A stretch of DNA of 64,000 bases from Pleodorina starrii (Eukaryota; Chlorophyta; Chlorophyceae; Chlamydomonadales; Volvocaceae), in the NCBI GenBank assembly GCA_030267565.1, contig BRXU01000011.1, positions 248,001-312,000 of the forward strand, read 5' to 3'. Made by a program: the position numbers and the translations under genes. The notes under the pieces were generated by a model that saw only the letters and a list, made by a program, of their open reading frames with translations, was not told the origin of the DNA and made no database searches. Positions 40,065-52,532 of this stretch are shown here, in pieces; the first letter of the stretch is position 1, and every line of letters begins with the position of its first letter.

Positions 40065-43000
40065 ATGCCCATGCGCGACGGGACCGCCGATGCCTGGTCC
40101 CGCCGTTCCCGTGCTTTCAGGACGCTCACAGATCATGTGAAAGTTGTCATGCCGGGCGCCGGCGCCCTCCCAGCCTCCGCTGCGCCGGCGGCGCTCCAGC
40201 CAGCCACCATCCCGCCGGCGCCAGCCACGGCTCCGGCGCCCGCTGCGCCGGCCATGCCCAACGGCACGGCCCCCTACCAGTCTGCCCGCCCCGTCACCGC
40301 TCCTGCGCCGCAAGTGCCGCCGCAGCAGCAGCCGCTGCAGCAGCAGCAGGCCCCGGCGCCCGCACCGCCGGCGCCGCAGGCGGCGCCAGCCCCCCCGGCG
40401 CCTGCCCCCGTGGCTCCCCCGCCCGTCGCCCCTCCACCTCCCCAGGCGCACCCACAGCCGTTCAGCGTCACGGTGCCGGCTCTGGCCAACCCAGCCACTC
40501 AGGAACAGGCGGGTCGGGGCCGGGGGGCCTGATCTTGGGTTGCGGCTGCTGCAAGAAACCTTATGGGGGCGAGACACATGCGAAAGGGGAAGCGCAGTCA
40601 CCGGGGGGGGGGTATGGGACGGACTGCGCTTGAGCGGCGAGGGGAGGCGGGCTGGCGGGCGTGAGCATGGGGGCGGCTGCCGTTGCGACGGGGCCCTGCG
40701 CGATGGGGCGGGGGCCGTGGACTGGGGTGCGCGGCGCGATCGTGTCAAGTGGGATGGGGGTAACTGCGAAGGCTGTGTGACGTGGTGGGAGCTGGCCTGT
40801 GTCCCGACGTGTTGAGATGTGTGTATTGGTCATGGAGGGCTGGAGAGAGAACCCGGGGGGGCTGCGGGCGTCCTTTTCCCGCCGTTTCGTTCCGTCTTCG
40901 ACAACCCCCCGGAGGATCCGCACCTCGGGGGATCCGCCACTTCCCTTTGTGCGCGTCCTCCTCCTGCGTCTCGCCGCTCCTCGCCGCTGGGAGATGCGCG
41001 CGGAAACGCTCAGGCGGATCGACTGGCAGGCGAAGGGCGACTGGCAGGGGCGACAGGCAGGCGAGGGCGGCGCAAAAGATGCTCTGCCGGGAAATGGCGG
41101 AGAGGCTGCCGACACCCTCACCTTGCGCACGCCGGTTTATTCTGAAGGCTCGTCCCAACCGTGCCGTACCCTGCCGTACCCTACTCGCAGGCCACCGCAG
41201 ACATCGTGGCCGCGCTGCGGGCGGCTCCCGACATGACCCAAGCTGCGGAGGTGAGCTGCCGTACTGCCGTACACAACAACCTGCTCCTTCCGGGTCGTAT
41301 TTGTGCCGAGCCGGCGGGCATCACATCACATCTGCGCAAATCTGCGCATCATCACATTCGCGCGACTCGTTTGTTACCGCCCTGCGGCGATACCTCCTTC
41401 GTTACCTCCCGGGCGATCTGTGGCCCTTTGCGGAGAAGGACTCGCCTCGCTCACGCCTTACGCCTCCCGCCCGGTGCCTCTGTAAAACCCTAAACCCTCA
41501 AAACCTAAAACTCTAAAACCCTAAAATACTCTCCTCCGATCCGTCGCACTCTAGTTCATTGCACACGGGCGCTCGAATGAACAGCCATTGCCCTGTAAAC
41601 AACCCTTCGCCCCATTTCACTCCACAGCATGACCTCCCCCTCCCCCCGGGCCCCCCCACCATCTTTTTTTGGGCGCACGGGGCCCCAGCGCGAAGCGCCC
41701 AGGGGGGCCCCGCCCTGTAGGATTGCCCATGTCCGTGCGTGTGAACTGTGGACTGTGGACTGTGGACTGTGGACTGTGGTGTCCTAACCAAAGTGCAGAA
41801 TCTCGGCCAACGGAAAGGCTGCATAAGTAAAAGATTACATTCTCCCTCCATCCTCCCTCCCTCCGCGCTGTCCCCATCAGGACCTTGCTGCGGCCTTCGA
41901 GCAACACGTGTTCACAAATCAAGAGGTGTTCGGCTCGCCTCCGGGCGTGGTAAGGCTCGCGCGTGACCCACCGGTTTCCCGTCCGTGAGCAGGAAAGGGG
42001 AGGGACAGCGAGGGGTCAGACGGGAGGAAAGGGGAGGGAGGGAAAGGGGTTTTGCGGTCCGTCGTGTTTCCTGAAGCCCTGGCATGTCTTCACACATACA
42101 CACACACGCGTCGTGCGTCCACATCGGCTGTGGCCTGCTTGACCCGTAAACCCCCCCCCCCCTCGGGCCGGGCCGTTTTAATTACCCCCCTCGGGACATG
42201 TGTTTTGCCGTACAGGTGCAGCACATGACGCTCTTCCAGCGCCTGCCGGAAGACGTCCTTCCGAAGGCCCGCCAGAAGATCATGGCCAAGGTCGGTTGCT
42301 GACCGTTGGTCGTTGGCGGTTGGGAGTTACGGGTTTGGAGTTGCCTCGGGTCTCGGGGCCGCCGGCGGCCCGGGCGCCGGGCCCGGTCCGGCCATCCACA
42401 CACATGCTGGCCCTGCCCTGCCCTTGCCCCCGCATGGCCCTGGTCTGCCATTCGCTGCCAACCGGCCGCTGCCAACCCCGCTGCGGAATTCTCCTTCTCC
42501 GCCTCCGCTGCGGAATTCTCTTTATACCCCGCTGCCTGCAGGTTCTGGCCACTCTCAACACGAAGCGCCCGATCGACGCAAATCGGCTGTCGTTCTTCGG
42601 GCATGCGGACGCCTTCGCCTCGCTGGTTAAGATGGAGGCGGTGCCTATGGATGGTGGGTTTTGAGGGGTTTAGGGTTGGTTTTAGGGTGCCCGTGCCTCC
42701 CAACATTGTGCTGTGTGTCGCGCTGTGCTCACGCCGCGCGCCCGTTTTTACAATGTTGCCGTACAGGTGCCGTACAGACGGTCACTCGGCTGCTGAACAA
42801 CGCCGGCATGCGCTGTGCCGCCGTGACTATGCTCGGAAAGATCGTCGAGTACTGCCGAGAGCAGGTGGGGGGGGGTGGAGGGGGGGGGGTTGGGGTGGAA
42901 CTGTGAAGTATGTAGGGTGGGTTGGGGTGGGTTGGGGGGGAACTGTGAAATAATGTAGGGTGGGACGGAGTGGGGTAAAAAGGAAATACCGGGTTGGGGT

Positions 43001-46000
43001 GGGGTGGGGTGGGGTGGGGTGGGGCGGGGCGGGGTGGCGTGGGGTTGCGGCTCTCACGAGCATCAACCGAGCGAAGGTCCCTCCCTCCCTACCTACCTAC
43101 CTACCTACCTCCCTCAATCACAGCTGCTGCGAGTGCCGGAGGAGCACCTGAGGGCCCTATGGCGCGGCCTGGAGCTGGTCAAGGAGGAGGCCCTGCAGTA
43201 CGACATGCAGTACATTCTGGGAAGCCTGGTACGACATGACACGTTTGCCGTTACTCGACACGGTTGCCATCACGCCCTGCTTCAGCCTCATTTCCGTACA
43301 TGTGGTCATTGCAGTTTGCTGTGGTTGTTACATTTCGTTGTTAAAGTATTGTGCATTGTCTTGATCGCAAGCCGCCCACTTCATCCGAATCGCCACCCCC
43401 CGAGACTAAACCAAACCACGTAATCACCGAATCTTAAACCACGCCCCACGCCCCGCACGCTTCCTCCCCTCCCCACACTCCCACGCACACCCTCCCCTTT
43501 GCAGCACTCCATGGCGCCCCAAGCCGCCCAGCAGCCCGCCCCCACGCCCGCCGCCCCCGCCGCTGAGCCGGCCGCGGCGCCGGCGCAGCCGCCGCCCGCC
43601 GCGCCCGCGCCCGCGCCCGCCGCAGCCCCCGCCGCCGCCGCGGCGCCGCCTCCGGGGCCCGTGCCCTCGGCCATCAGCCACTTGGGCTGCTACACCGGCC
43701 ACAACGCCACCGTGTTCACGCTGTGCTACGACGCAGTCCACGGACAGCTGTACAGCGGCGGCCAGGACGGGTGTCTGCTGGTGTGGGGCCCGGAGGGAAC
43801 GCCCGTCAGCAGGTCCGTGCTCTGCTTTTGACTGGGGCCGTGTGAGGGTTTTGGGTTTTCAGGGTTTTAGGGTTTTCAGGGTTGGTTTTAGGGGTTTTCA
43901 GGCGGGGGATGGTGTGTACATGGACAGCAGTGCTCAGACAGGAACATACTTTTGAGGGGTCGGAATGGGCGATTGAGAGGCGGTGGGGTGGGGGGAAACG
44001 GAGGGGGGGGCGGGTTGGCTGCTTGCTGCTGCTGCGGTCGCGGTCGCTGCCGGGCCGGCGTGCGTGGCGGGCCGCGTGCCGGGTTGGGAGTCTGAAGGCT
44101 GCATTGGGGTTGCGGCGGAGCGCGCGGGAAAAAAAGGTCTGGGAGGGACCCGCGGGTGGGAGGGGGTCAGAGGGAGATCTGCTGGCAGGCAAGGGGAAGG
44201 CTGTCCTGGGGTTGGGTGTCTGCCTTCCTCCTGCCACTCTCTCCGCATTCCTTTCTTCCGTACTGTACCGTACTGTACTGTACTTGTGCGCTGTCTCTCC
44301 TCCGTACCCATACCCCAACGCACAGGATGGACTGCTCGTCGTACTTTGTCTGCTCGCTCGACGTGCTGCCGCGCTCCGGAACCCTGCTGGCAGCTGCCGT
44401 ACCCAACCCCGAGGGCCCCAGCGCCACCGCCTCGCCCCCGCCGTGCGTGATGGGTTTCGTGCCGCCCCCCGGCGGCGCCCCCGGCGTCCCCCGCGTGGGT
44501 CAGTGGAGCTCCCGCGGTCGCCTGAACAGCGTTCAGCGCGGCATCATCTCCTTTGTTCGGGCACTGGGCGGCGAGGGCGATGTGTTTGCGATGGGCGAGC
44601 AGGTGGACCAGGGGACTGCGAGCAAGGTGCGTGGGTGTGCGCGCGTGCGTGAGTGTGTATATGTGTGCGTGAGTGTGTGTGTGCGTGTGCGTGTGTATGT
44701 GTGCGTGAGTGAGGGCGACATGTTTGTGATGGGCGAGAACACTCCGGCGGAGTGCGTGCGTGCTTGTGTATGTGTATACGATTGTATGTGTGAGTGCGTG
44801 TGCGTGCGTGTGGGGGGGGGAGGAAAGGGGAGGGGCGCGTGTGCTTCCGCTTGCGCATGCGTGCGTGCGGGAATAGGTGCGTGTGGGCGCGTGTGCTTGT
44901 GTTGTGCCGTGTTTTGTTGTGTGTTTTGTTGTGTGTTTTGTTGTGTCGTGTCGTATTGTGTTTTGTTGTGGGCAACTGTGAACCACTTGCGCATCACCCA
45001 CCATACGCCCGCATCGCCCGCCGACCCGCGTCATGTCGTACACAGGATGTCGTGCGCCTGTACGACGCCTCCCGCGGCGGCCCCATGGAGCAGCTGACGC
45101 CTCTGACGGTGTACGGCGAGCACCGGGACATGGTCACGTGCGCGGCCCCCTGGAACCTCAACCCGCACGTGTTTGTGTCGGGCAGCCGGGATGCCACGAT
45201 TCGTGTGTGGGACCGACGCATGGCGCAGAGCGTGGGGTGCTTTGGGGAGCCCAACAGCGCGACGGGGCAGATGCAGGTGAGGGGGGAGGGAGAGGGAGAG
45301 GGGGGGGGGAGGGGGAAAGGGAGGGGGAGGGAGGGAAGGGGAGGGGTACCTTGCTGCGGTTCTGGTTTCCTCCCTCACTCCCTCCCTTACTCGTCCTGCC
45401 TGTTTGAACTGTCATATCCGACCTCCCTCCCTCCCGCCCTCCATCCATCCCTAACCCATTCATCCATCCATCCATCCATCCATCCATCCATCCATCCATC
45501 CAGCCCTCTGGTTTATCAATAGTGGTCTTGTTGCCTGGATGCTACAACGAGTACCAAAGCCGCCTCGTACTCACACAACCGCCTCCCTACCTCCCGTCCC
45601 CCTCCCATTCCCCCCCGTCCTCCTCTTCAAAGGCGCACTCGGACCTGGTGACTTGTGTGGACACCACCGACAACTTGCTGCTGAGCGCATGTGAGTGGGG
45701 GGGGGAGGGAGGGAGGCAGGGAGGGGGAAGGGCCGTGAGATGCGGGTGGATGTTTGGGAGGGACTGTGAGTGGGGAGTTGGGAGGGGCCGTGAGTGGGGT
45801 CAGTGGGGTCCGCGTGCCCGCGGAGGGGGAAGGGGGAAGCCGGGGGGAGCCGCGGGGGGGGGGGAAGAGTTAGTTAGCGGGGGTTGGCGGGGTTTTAGGG
45901 TTTCAGGGTTCGTGCGGGGCGGCGGAGGAGGGCACCACATGCCATCCTGCCCGGCCGCAAGATGCGGCAGCCCCAACGCTCGATTACATCATACAGCATA

Positions 46001-47282
46001 AAGGTTGCGTCGATGACGCAAAAAACGACTGTTAATATTTGATCGCGCCCCGATCCAACTCGACCGACCCCGACCCGGACCCGGACCCGCTCCCCCCTCT
46101 GTGGTATGACTGTGGCTGTGTGGCTGCAGCCGTGGACGGCTTCATGTGCATCTGGGACTTCCGGCAGCTCAACATGACCCACGGGTCGGTCGCCGGCCCC
46201 GTGGTAAAGCTGCAAATCGACACGCAGCCCATCCTCAAGGTGCGGACCTCGCCCTCGAAACCTCCAAGCCCTCGAAACCTCCAAGCCCTCGAAACCTCCA
46301 AGCCCTCGAAACCCCACGCCCTCGAAACCCCACGCCCTCGAAACAAGTCAACGTTGCTGCCAATGTTCCGTTGCCGCCAATGTTCCGTTGATGCCAATGT
46401 TCCATTCTCCAGAGTCGCATTGATTACGATACTTCGCCGTTCGTGATATTCTCCTTTCTCGTCCCCGTCCGCCTGTCTGCACACGAGCGCGCGCCGCCGT
46501 TTGCGGGTGTTGGTTTCGGAGGGGGGGGGGTAAAATCAGGTTATCGAATGGTTTTTTGGGGACCATTTGGAAACTCGGTACACTGTTTGTTTTGCAAAAT
46601 GTAATCTAAATGTTTCGGTAAACACCCAACTGTCAACTCCCAACCGACGCAGGTTGCCGTCACCGGAGCGCCCCACTCGCGCCTGGCCGCGATCAGCACC
46701 TACCAGGGTGAGTGAGGGGTGAGGGGTGGGGGTGACAAGTAGCGAGGGGCGATGCCAGGGTCTTTTTTAGGCGCCAATGCGTCTTTAATGTCGTATACCA
46801 ATGTATTGTGTGTCATGTCGCTTTATTGGGGGGGCCTGGTTGCTGCCACCAGCGCCAATAACGCACCTCATTCTCATTTCCCTTCTTGCATTCTCATTTC
46901 GCGTTTCCCATACCCTCCCGCGCTCCCTTCCTCTCCCTCTCACTCTTTCTCCCTCTCACTCTTTCTCCCGCTCACTCTTTCTCCCGCTCATTCTTTCTCC
47001 CGCTCATTCTTTCTCCCGCTCACTCTTTCTCCCGCTCATTCTTTCTCCCGCTCATTCTTTCTCCCCTCCCCCTCCCCCCCCGCCCCCCCAGGTCTGTATG
47101 TGATGGACTTCAACAACATGTCCGCCCCGCACACCATCGCCCCGCCGCCCTTCGCCGACGGCCGCCCCTTCAAGTACTACCACGACATCCGCTGGGCGGG
47201 CGGACCGGGCGCCCCCGGCCAGCCGGTGCTGTTCGCCGCCTCGGACGACCCGCGCATCGACCTCTACGGACTGTCCTTCTAA
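40065..47282 (+). CDS. WD40-repeat protein with N-terminal helical domain
   Basis: There are thirteen secure exons with matching phases: 41191-41250, 41881-41949, 42216-42290, 42542-42653, 42767-42864, 43124-43228, 43505-43812, 44326-44626, 45046-45276, 45633-45690, 46130-46239, 46653-46707, 47092-47282 (590 aa). The first ~200 residues are helical and ARM/HEAT-like ([21 protein letters not shown]). An Ala/Pro linker follows, then WD40 blades such as [31 protein letters not shown] and [16 protein letters not shown]. The last blade ends in [12 protein letters not shown]. An upstream Pro/Ala/Gln-rich frame (40065-40508) may be the N-terminal exon but would need a GC donor. The role is unknown: a scaffold is likely from the fold. 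TGTAA at 47606-47610. Confidence 0.78.
41484..41527 (-). repeat. Telomere-like CCCTAAAA repeats in an intron
   Basis: Degenerate CCCTAAA/CCTAAAA units run for about 44 nt in the intron 41251-41880 of the WD40 gene. The unit is the complement of TTTTAGGG, the Chlamydomonas-type telomere repeat. Similar G-strand motifs occur in other introns of this gene (42658-42688, 43846-43902, 45893-45900) and in the 3' region (47530-47537). Confidence 0.7.
41742..41779 (+). repeat. 7-bp minisatellite (ACTGTGG)n
   Basis: Five tandem copies of a 7-bp unit in the first secure intron of the WD40 gene. No coding potential. Confidence 0.85.
45461..45501 (+). repeat. (ATCC)n microsatellite
   Basis: About ten CATC/ATCC units in the intron 45277-45632 of the WD40 gene, after a pyrimidine-rich stretch. 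Confidence 0.9.
46252..46344 (+). repeat. 16/17-bp minisatellite in WD40 gene intron
   Basis: The unit CCCTCGAAACCTCCAAG is repeated three times, then a 16-bp variant (CCCTCGAAACCCCACG) twice, then a partial unit. It begins 13 nt behind the donor at 46240. A second short repeat built on GCCAATGTTCCGTTG follows at about 46356-46402. Confidence 0.9.
46917..47090 (+). repeat. Pyrimidine-rich tandem repeat before last exon
   Basis: Repeats of CTCTTTCTCCCGCTCA-like units fill most of the intron upstream of the acceptor at 47091. The tract may serve as an extended polypyrimidine signal for the last exon, or may simply be a microsatellite expansion. Confidence 0.8.
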
Positions 47283-49333
47283 ACTAAACGGCCCAACCGC
47301 CGCTGAAGGGAAGGACCTTCATGGGCTGGTGGTGGTGGTGGTGCTGCAGGGCCCGGTGCAGGGAAGCTGAGCCGCGGGGTGATGGGGGTTGGGGTGGGCG
47401 GGCGAGAGCCGAGGAGGAGGAGCAGAAGGGGGGGACGGAAGTGCTTGACGGAAGGTGAAGTGGGAGCTTCAGGAAGGGGGACGCCTTGGGGCGGGCCTTG
47501 CAAGGAGAGGCGGGGGAGGGTCTGGAGGGTTTTAGGGTTGTTTGGAGGTTTTGCGGAGGTTTGGGGTTGTGTTTGGTGCTGCAGGCGAAAGGGATTGTTA
47601 CGTAATGTAAAAGACAAGACGCCTGGTTGGTTGGTTGGTTGGTTGGTTGGTTGGTTGGTTGGGCTCGCAGGACGAGAGGGGTCGCTAGATAAGGTAAGGC
47701 AAGATAACAAACAGCTGTGCCTGGTGGATCAAGAGTCTCGAGGGGGACAGGAGGTGGGACAAGCGCAGGGGGTCGTGGAGCAGGGAGGTCGCGGAATACG
47801 CGACGCGACAGTGGTGGTGGCGGCGGTTGAGGGGCGCTGAGGTGGGCCCGAGTGCTTGGGTCGTGCTGCTTCTGCTGCTTCGGTGGCGGCGGCGGTGGTG
47901 GTGGTTGGTGGTTGGTGGCGAGCTTGGTACATGCGGATTCTCGTGGGGGTGTCGGTCGGTGCTTGTCTGTTTGTCAGGACACCCGCAGGTTGTGCAGGCA
48001 GCAGGATGGGCGCAGGCGCAGGGGAAGAAGAGCCGCCTAGTTTCCGGGTGCGGTTGGTCAGTGTTGTGGGCTTTTGGTCTGCGCGCGCATGTGTGTATGT
48101 GTGTGTATGTGTGTGTTCGTGCCATCGTTTACGGTAGCCGTCGTCCTGACGCCTTTCGCGACGGTTTCGATGTGGGGCGTCGGTGTGGGGCTGTGCGGGC
48201 GGGCGCGTGTGTGTGTGCGTGCGTGTCGGCCCCCTCCTCCTCCCCGGGGGGTTCAGGGGGGAGGGTCTCTGTTTCGGGTCGGCGATGAGGGCGGGGCGCT
48301 CTCGGGCTAGCAGGGCCGGCGAAAGCCGGCAAGCTCGACCTTTTCAATGGGGCCAACGGCAGGGGCACAAGGGCTTGGGGCCGAGTCGCGAGGATGCTGC
48401 ATCACATCCTCGCCAGGCACCGTCCTCGCCGGTTTGCCACTCTCTCGTTCCACCTTTTTTTGCCAAAAACAAAACAGAAAAACGAAACAAAACACGGATT
48501 GATTTGGGTCCACAGGCGCCGGGATGGTGCGCATTCAGTGGGAGGGAGTTGAGGCTCCCCGCAGAACAGGGGGGTGAATTGTGAGGTGAGGGGAGAGGTT
48601 AGGTAAGGGGAGGAGGGGGGCGTGGAGGCTCCACCGCAGAAAGTGTGTAGTCGTGGTTGCCACAACTGCGGGCGGGCGGGCGTGGAGGGGGGTTGCACCA
48701 GAGCCTCGGAAGGGCAGCACGGACCAGCGGGGCCAAGCTGTGGCGCAAGGGAGTGTATGGGTCTGGCGTTTCAAAAGGTGCTGCGGCCGGCAGAGTCAAA
48801 GTGTGCTGCGGCCGGCTCAGTCTGTGAGTAACAGTCTGCGAGATCGTTCTTGTGGCCATCGGCGTCTTTGGGGGGCCCTGGATTTGTGCGCGCGCAGAGC
48901 AGCCAACCCACAAGGTGCAACCTACTGTACTACACGACGCGAACTGAGGAGGCGAGAGACGCTATGTAGAGTGACCGGTATTTGATACAGTAACTTTGGA
49001 CGTTGGACCTCAATCTTCGTCTGCCACGGGAACTTGCGAAGCAGGCATATGCCGCTGCCCCGTTCGTCCCGAAACTTGTCGAGAAGTCGTGGCGTCGAGG
49101 CAGAAACGAGGCTTCCCACCCCTACCTGCTACGAGCAGCCAACGGCCAACAGCTTTGCAACAGCTCGTTCCCTCGTTCATTGCCGCAGCTGGGATTCGTA
49201 GCCTTGCTGAATAATGTTGCTGTAGCGTTTATGTTTTGTACGGTGGGGACTTCCATTAGGCCAACTCGGCCAGCGAGACGGCCTGTCACATTCCTCACCG
49301 GCCGGCGGCCGCGCTAGCCGTAGAATTGTTGCA
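47283..49333. other. 3' UTR of WD40 gene and intergenic DNA
   Basis: It contains a TGTAA signal at 47606-47610, a (GGTT)n run at 47624-47661 just behind it, and GT-rich microsatellites at 48087-48120. A frame at 49003-49317 has normal composition but no splice or family support. I see nothing else I can name. Confidence 0.5.
47624..47661 (+). repeat. (GGTT)n microsatellite
   Basis: About nine GGTT units lie 14 nt downstream of the TGTAA signal, close to the expected cleavage site of the WD40 transcript. Confidence 0.9.
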
Positions 49334-50615
49334 ATGACTGGTACACAATTAGAACCAGATCGCATTGTGGAGTTATTTAACCTTCGTGAACGCGGCGTCA
49401 TACCAGCTGGAAATGCCATATATGTGCAGTCGGGCGACTCAAGCGACTTCGATGGTCAGCCTAAAGCAATAAGTGTTTTTTTGTGCCTGTCTCTATTTTG
49501 TTCTGTGAATTATCGGACCGTGCGGTGGCCATCTCGTGGTGTATGCGACGGTTCGCCTTTTCGCGCGACCAGGGTACCTCATCGCTGCAGCTGGGGATGT
49601 CCTTCAAAGACAAACACCGAATCTCAATTTCGCTGTTGTGGTAAGTGTAGCCCGCAGAGACAAGCTGGCGGACCTGCCGTTAGTTCCGGTCCCAAGGGCC
49701 CTTCGCCCGCTGCAGTTCGCGCTGCGCTGCCCGCATAGCACTAAGCGCCAGACACAACATGTTTTTTAACGCCATATAGCCTGGTGTGTTCAACATCGGG
49801 AACCCTTGGCAGCTGTGAATGGCGGGCCCGGCTCCACAGCACCCGGCTCCGGAGTTGCAGCCAATCGACAGGCGGAGCGAATAAATTCACAATGTTGCTT
49901 ATGCGCAGTGAATCTCCAAAGTTTGATAATCTCATCTCCAGCTCACCTAATGCGCACGTACCGACGTCCAGGTTCCGGAGCGGCGCGCCTGGCGGGACAA
50001 AGATGAGCCCGACACCACCAAGCACGACCCGGCCTATGGAGAGGAGGTACTGGCCACCGCCGGCGCCGTGCTGCGACATCTATGCCCGCGGACGGCCCTG
50101 GTTCGCGGCCCGCTCAACCAGCGCAACCTCGTCCCCTGGCGGATGAGCTTCAATGAGCATGAAAAGTACGGCCCGCTGCTGCAGGGCCTGCCGCCAGGTG
50201 TGTGGGCTGGGTGCGGACAAGAAATACGGCACCGCGGCCAAGGAGCCGCGGCCAAGGAGCATTCGTGCAAATTCACTCTTCAAATGCCCCTCGTCCCCCG
50301 GGTTTCTCAACCGCATGGTCACTCGCCCACTCGCTCGTTTGTTCTCTCTCCGCCGCAGTTGACACGCAGTGGACGCAGCTGCGTGAGCTTGCAGACCGCG
50401 TCCTCAACCCCGAGGTCACCAGCGTGCTCCTGGACATGAACGGCTCGATAGGCTATCTGGACAGTCTCGTCAAGGCGCTGGGGCCGGAGGGCGAGGAGGT
50501 GCGTGGGCGCGGTGTTCATGTCGTCGTATTTGCCGTATACCTGCAGTACATTGCATCGTACACAAGATTCGTCCGTTCTTGGGAGGGCGATGAGGTGCAA
50601 GAGGAAGGGGAGGTG

Positions 50616-50646
<31 letters not shown>

Positions 50647-52532
50647 GGAAGGAGGAGGAGGAGGGAGCGCGGAAGGGGGAGGAGGAGGAGGAGTTGGTAA
50701 CCCCACCGGCAGACGCGTGGAGGTCTGCCTGCTGCAGTCTGCATTCTGCAGGGCCAACCGCCCGCCTGGCCTCGGCCCTCGGGTCCGGTCGCTAACGCCG
50801 TCTCCGTCCCTCCGCTGCGGTATCTCTCTGTTTTACCCGCCTGGCCTCGGGTCTTGGCTGCAGCACCCCATCCTGTCGGGCCCTACTCGCTTCACCTGTA
50901 TCGTACATGTACTGCATGTTAGCATGTATTGCACTTCCAAGGGGCTCTTCCTGTGGCCGCGCGCAGGTCCTGGGTCGCAAGATGAAGGCCGCCGGACTGC
51001 CAGTGGTCCTCATGGCGGGGGTGCAAGCGGAGTTGGCGCCGCAGACGCTGCCGCTGCCCGGAAGGTGGGGGGGAAGGGGAGGTGGAGGGCAGGTGGAGGA
51101 CAGGCGGAGAACAGGTGGAGGGGAGGTGGACGGGGGAGGTGGAGGGCAGGTGGAGGGCAGGGGACGGATCTCCGGGGGCCCCGACAAAACCGGCCCTGCA
51201 GCGAAGTCCCCTCTGCCCCGCAAAGCTGCCTTGTGACATCTTCCCCATCATCTGACCCACCTGCGTCACGGCGTCGCACCTACGGTACCCGCCTGTTTGA
51301 TTCCACGCGGTTTGCACGCACCTACGTGCTGATACACGGTTATACAGATCGGTGTACAGATCTCTAATCTGTGTGAGGCTAGATCTGCGATGGTTCGGCA
51401 TTGCACTCACTCACCTGTGTGTATGGCTGTGTGTATGGCTGTGTGTATGGCTGTGTGTATGGCTGTGTGTGCGCCCAGGGACCCCCGCGCCACCGCCAAC
51501 GCCATCTACCACCCGGACGGCGTCCGCGTGCTGCTGCGTCTGGCCAAGGAGCACGACGTGCCGCTGCTGTTCGTCACCAACAACGCCTGCAATCGGTTGC
51601 TGCGTTTCGGCGACGCGGGCGAGGTGGCGGCCGGGCTGGGGCTGGTGGCGGGGGGGCTGCTGAGGCGCATCAGCGACACCTGGTTCGGGCTTCCGCACCT
51701 GCAGGGTGAGAGGCTTTGAGAGGCAGCCGGGCCGGGTGAGAGGCTGTGAGAGGCAGCCGGGGCTTGGGGAGCAGGCAATTAGGATGCAGCGGGCGGGCTG
51801 TAGATCCCTCCCCCTCCCCCGCTCTTCTGAGAGGGTACCGGTACTTCAGGGTTTAGGGAGAGGACACCCGAGGTAGGTGCCCTGAAGGCCCGAGAAGGGC
51901 ATCCGGCCGAGCCTGCGCCTTTAAGCAACACCCACACATGGGGACATGGCCCCCCGACCCGACCCGACACACTTACCAGTTAGTTACCCGCTGGCCCGCG
52001 GGCTCTCCCTTTCGCTTCCGAGGGCCAGCAGCCCAACGTAGCAACCACCACCGCCACCACCACAACCGAAACCCGGTCGGCTGCCGCCCGCAGGCAAGTG
52101 CGTCCCCTTCGACTGGGTCGCTTTCACGGCAATGCTGTTGTACGGCAGGGAGCCGTCCGCCATGAAGCTTGTACGGCAGGAGCTGTGGGTGGGCGCGAAC
52201 GACTCATCTGTTCTGGTGCTGCGGGATACGAGTGAGTACGGCAGTCCGTTGTACTGCAGCAGTACGGCAGTCGTATGCGCCTCGCCCACGTGGCGTCCCG
52301 ATTCCTCAAGCATGTGCCTCCGTCTTCTCTCGTTCTCTGCTGCTGCTGCTGCTGATGCTGCTCGCTACTCCATTGATTGCTTTTCGTAGGCCAGCCTCAG
52401 GGCGATATCGTTGCGAAGAACCTGGAGGGCACGGAGTTGTACGGCATTGTGGAATCAGTGTACGACATTGACCATGCGGCAATGCTGGCGCTGGCGCGAC
52501 ACGCTGCGGCTAACGCAGCAGCCAACCCTTGA
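49334..52532 (+). CDS. Nucleoside-hydrolase-like protein (386 aa)
   Basis: There are eight exons with matching phases: 49334-49454, 49573-49640, 49972-50197, 50359-50498, 50967-51064, 51479-51705, 52094-52231, 52390-52532. The layout resembles inosine-uridine nucleoside hydrolases: an N-terminal Asp cluster (GDSSDFDGYLIAAAGD, about residues 34-49), a middle strand VVLMAGV, then DPRATANAIYHPDGVRVLLRLAKEHDVPLLFVTNN, and a later CVPFDWVAFTAML segment. That family cleaves N-glycosidic bonds of nucleosides using a Ca2+ site held by Asp residues. The usual DTDxxxDD signature is only partly kept, so the activity is uncertain. No signal peptide is seen. Exon structure is more certain than function. 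Confidence 0.6.
50597..50695 (+). repeat. Homopurine tract in intron
   Basis: About 100 nt of almost pure A/G (GAGGAGGAA-type) in the intron 50499-50966 of the nucleoside-hydrolase-like gene. Such tracts can form triplex DNA. It opens a Glu-rich frame that I do not regard as coding, because it sits between well-phased exons. Confidence 0.75.
50781..50845 (+). repeat. Dispersed ~60-bp repeat, member 2
   Basis: Same core as at 34867 and 56499, including the following CGCTGCGGTATC. It lies in the intron 50499-50966 of the nucleoside-hydrolase-like gene, next to a local duplication of CCCGCCTGGCCTCGG. Confidence 0.75.
51414..51470 (+). repeat. 10-bp minisatellite TGTGTATGGC
   Basis: Five tandem 10-12-bp units, ending just before the acceptor at 51478 in the nucleoside-hydrolase-like gene. 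Confidence 0.85.

Noticed and set aside
43934..45043. 369-aa minus-strand frame opposite the WD40 gene
   Set aside because: Composition reflects CA repeats and antisense of well-phased exons on the + strand.
46252..46344. CRISPR-like regular repeat
   Set aside because: Units are directly adjacent, without spacers, in a eukaryotic intron: a minisatellite.
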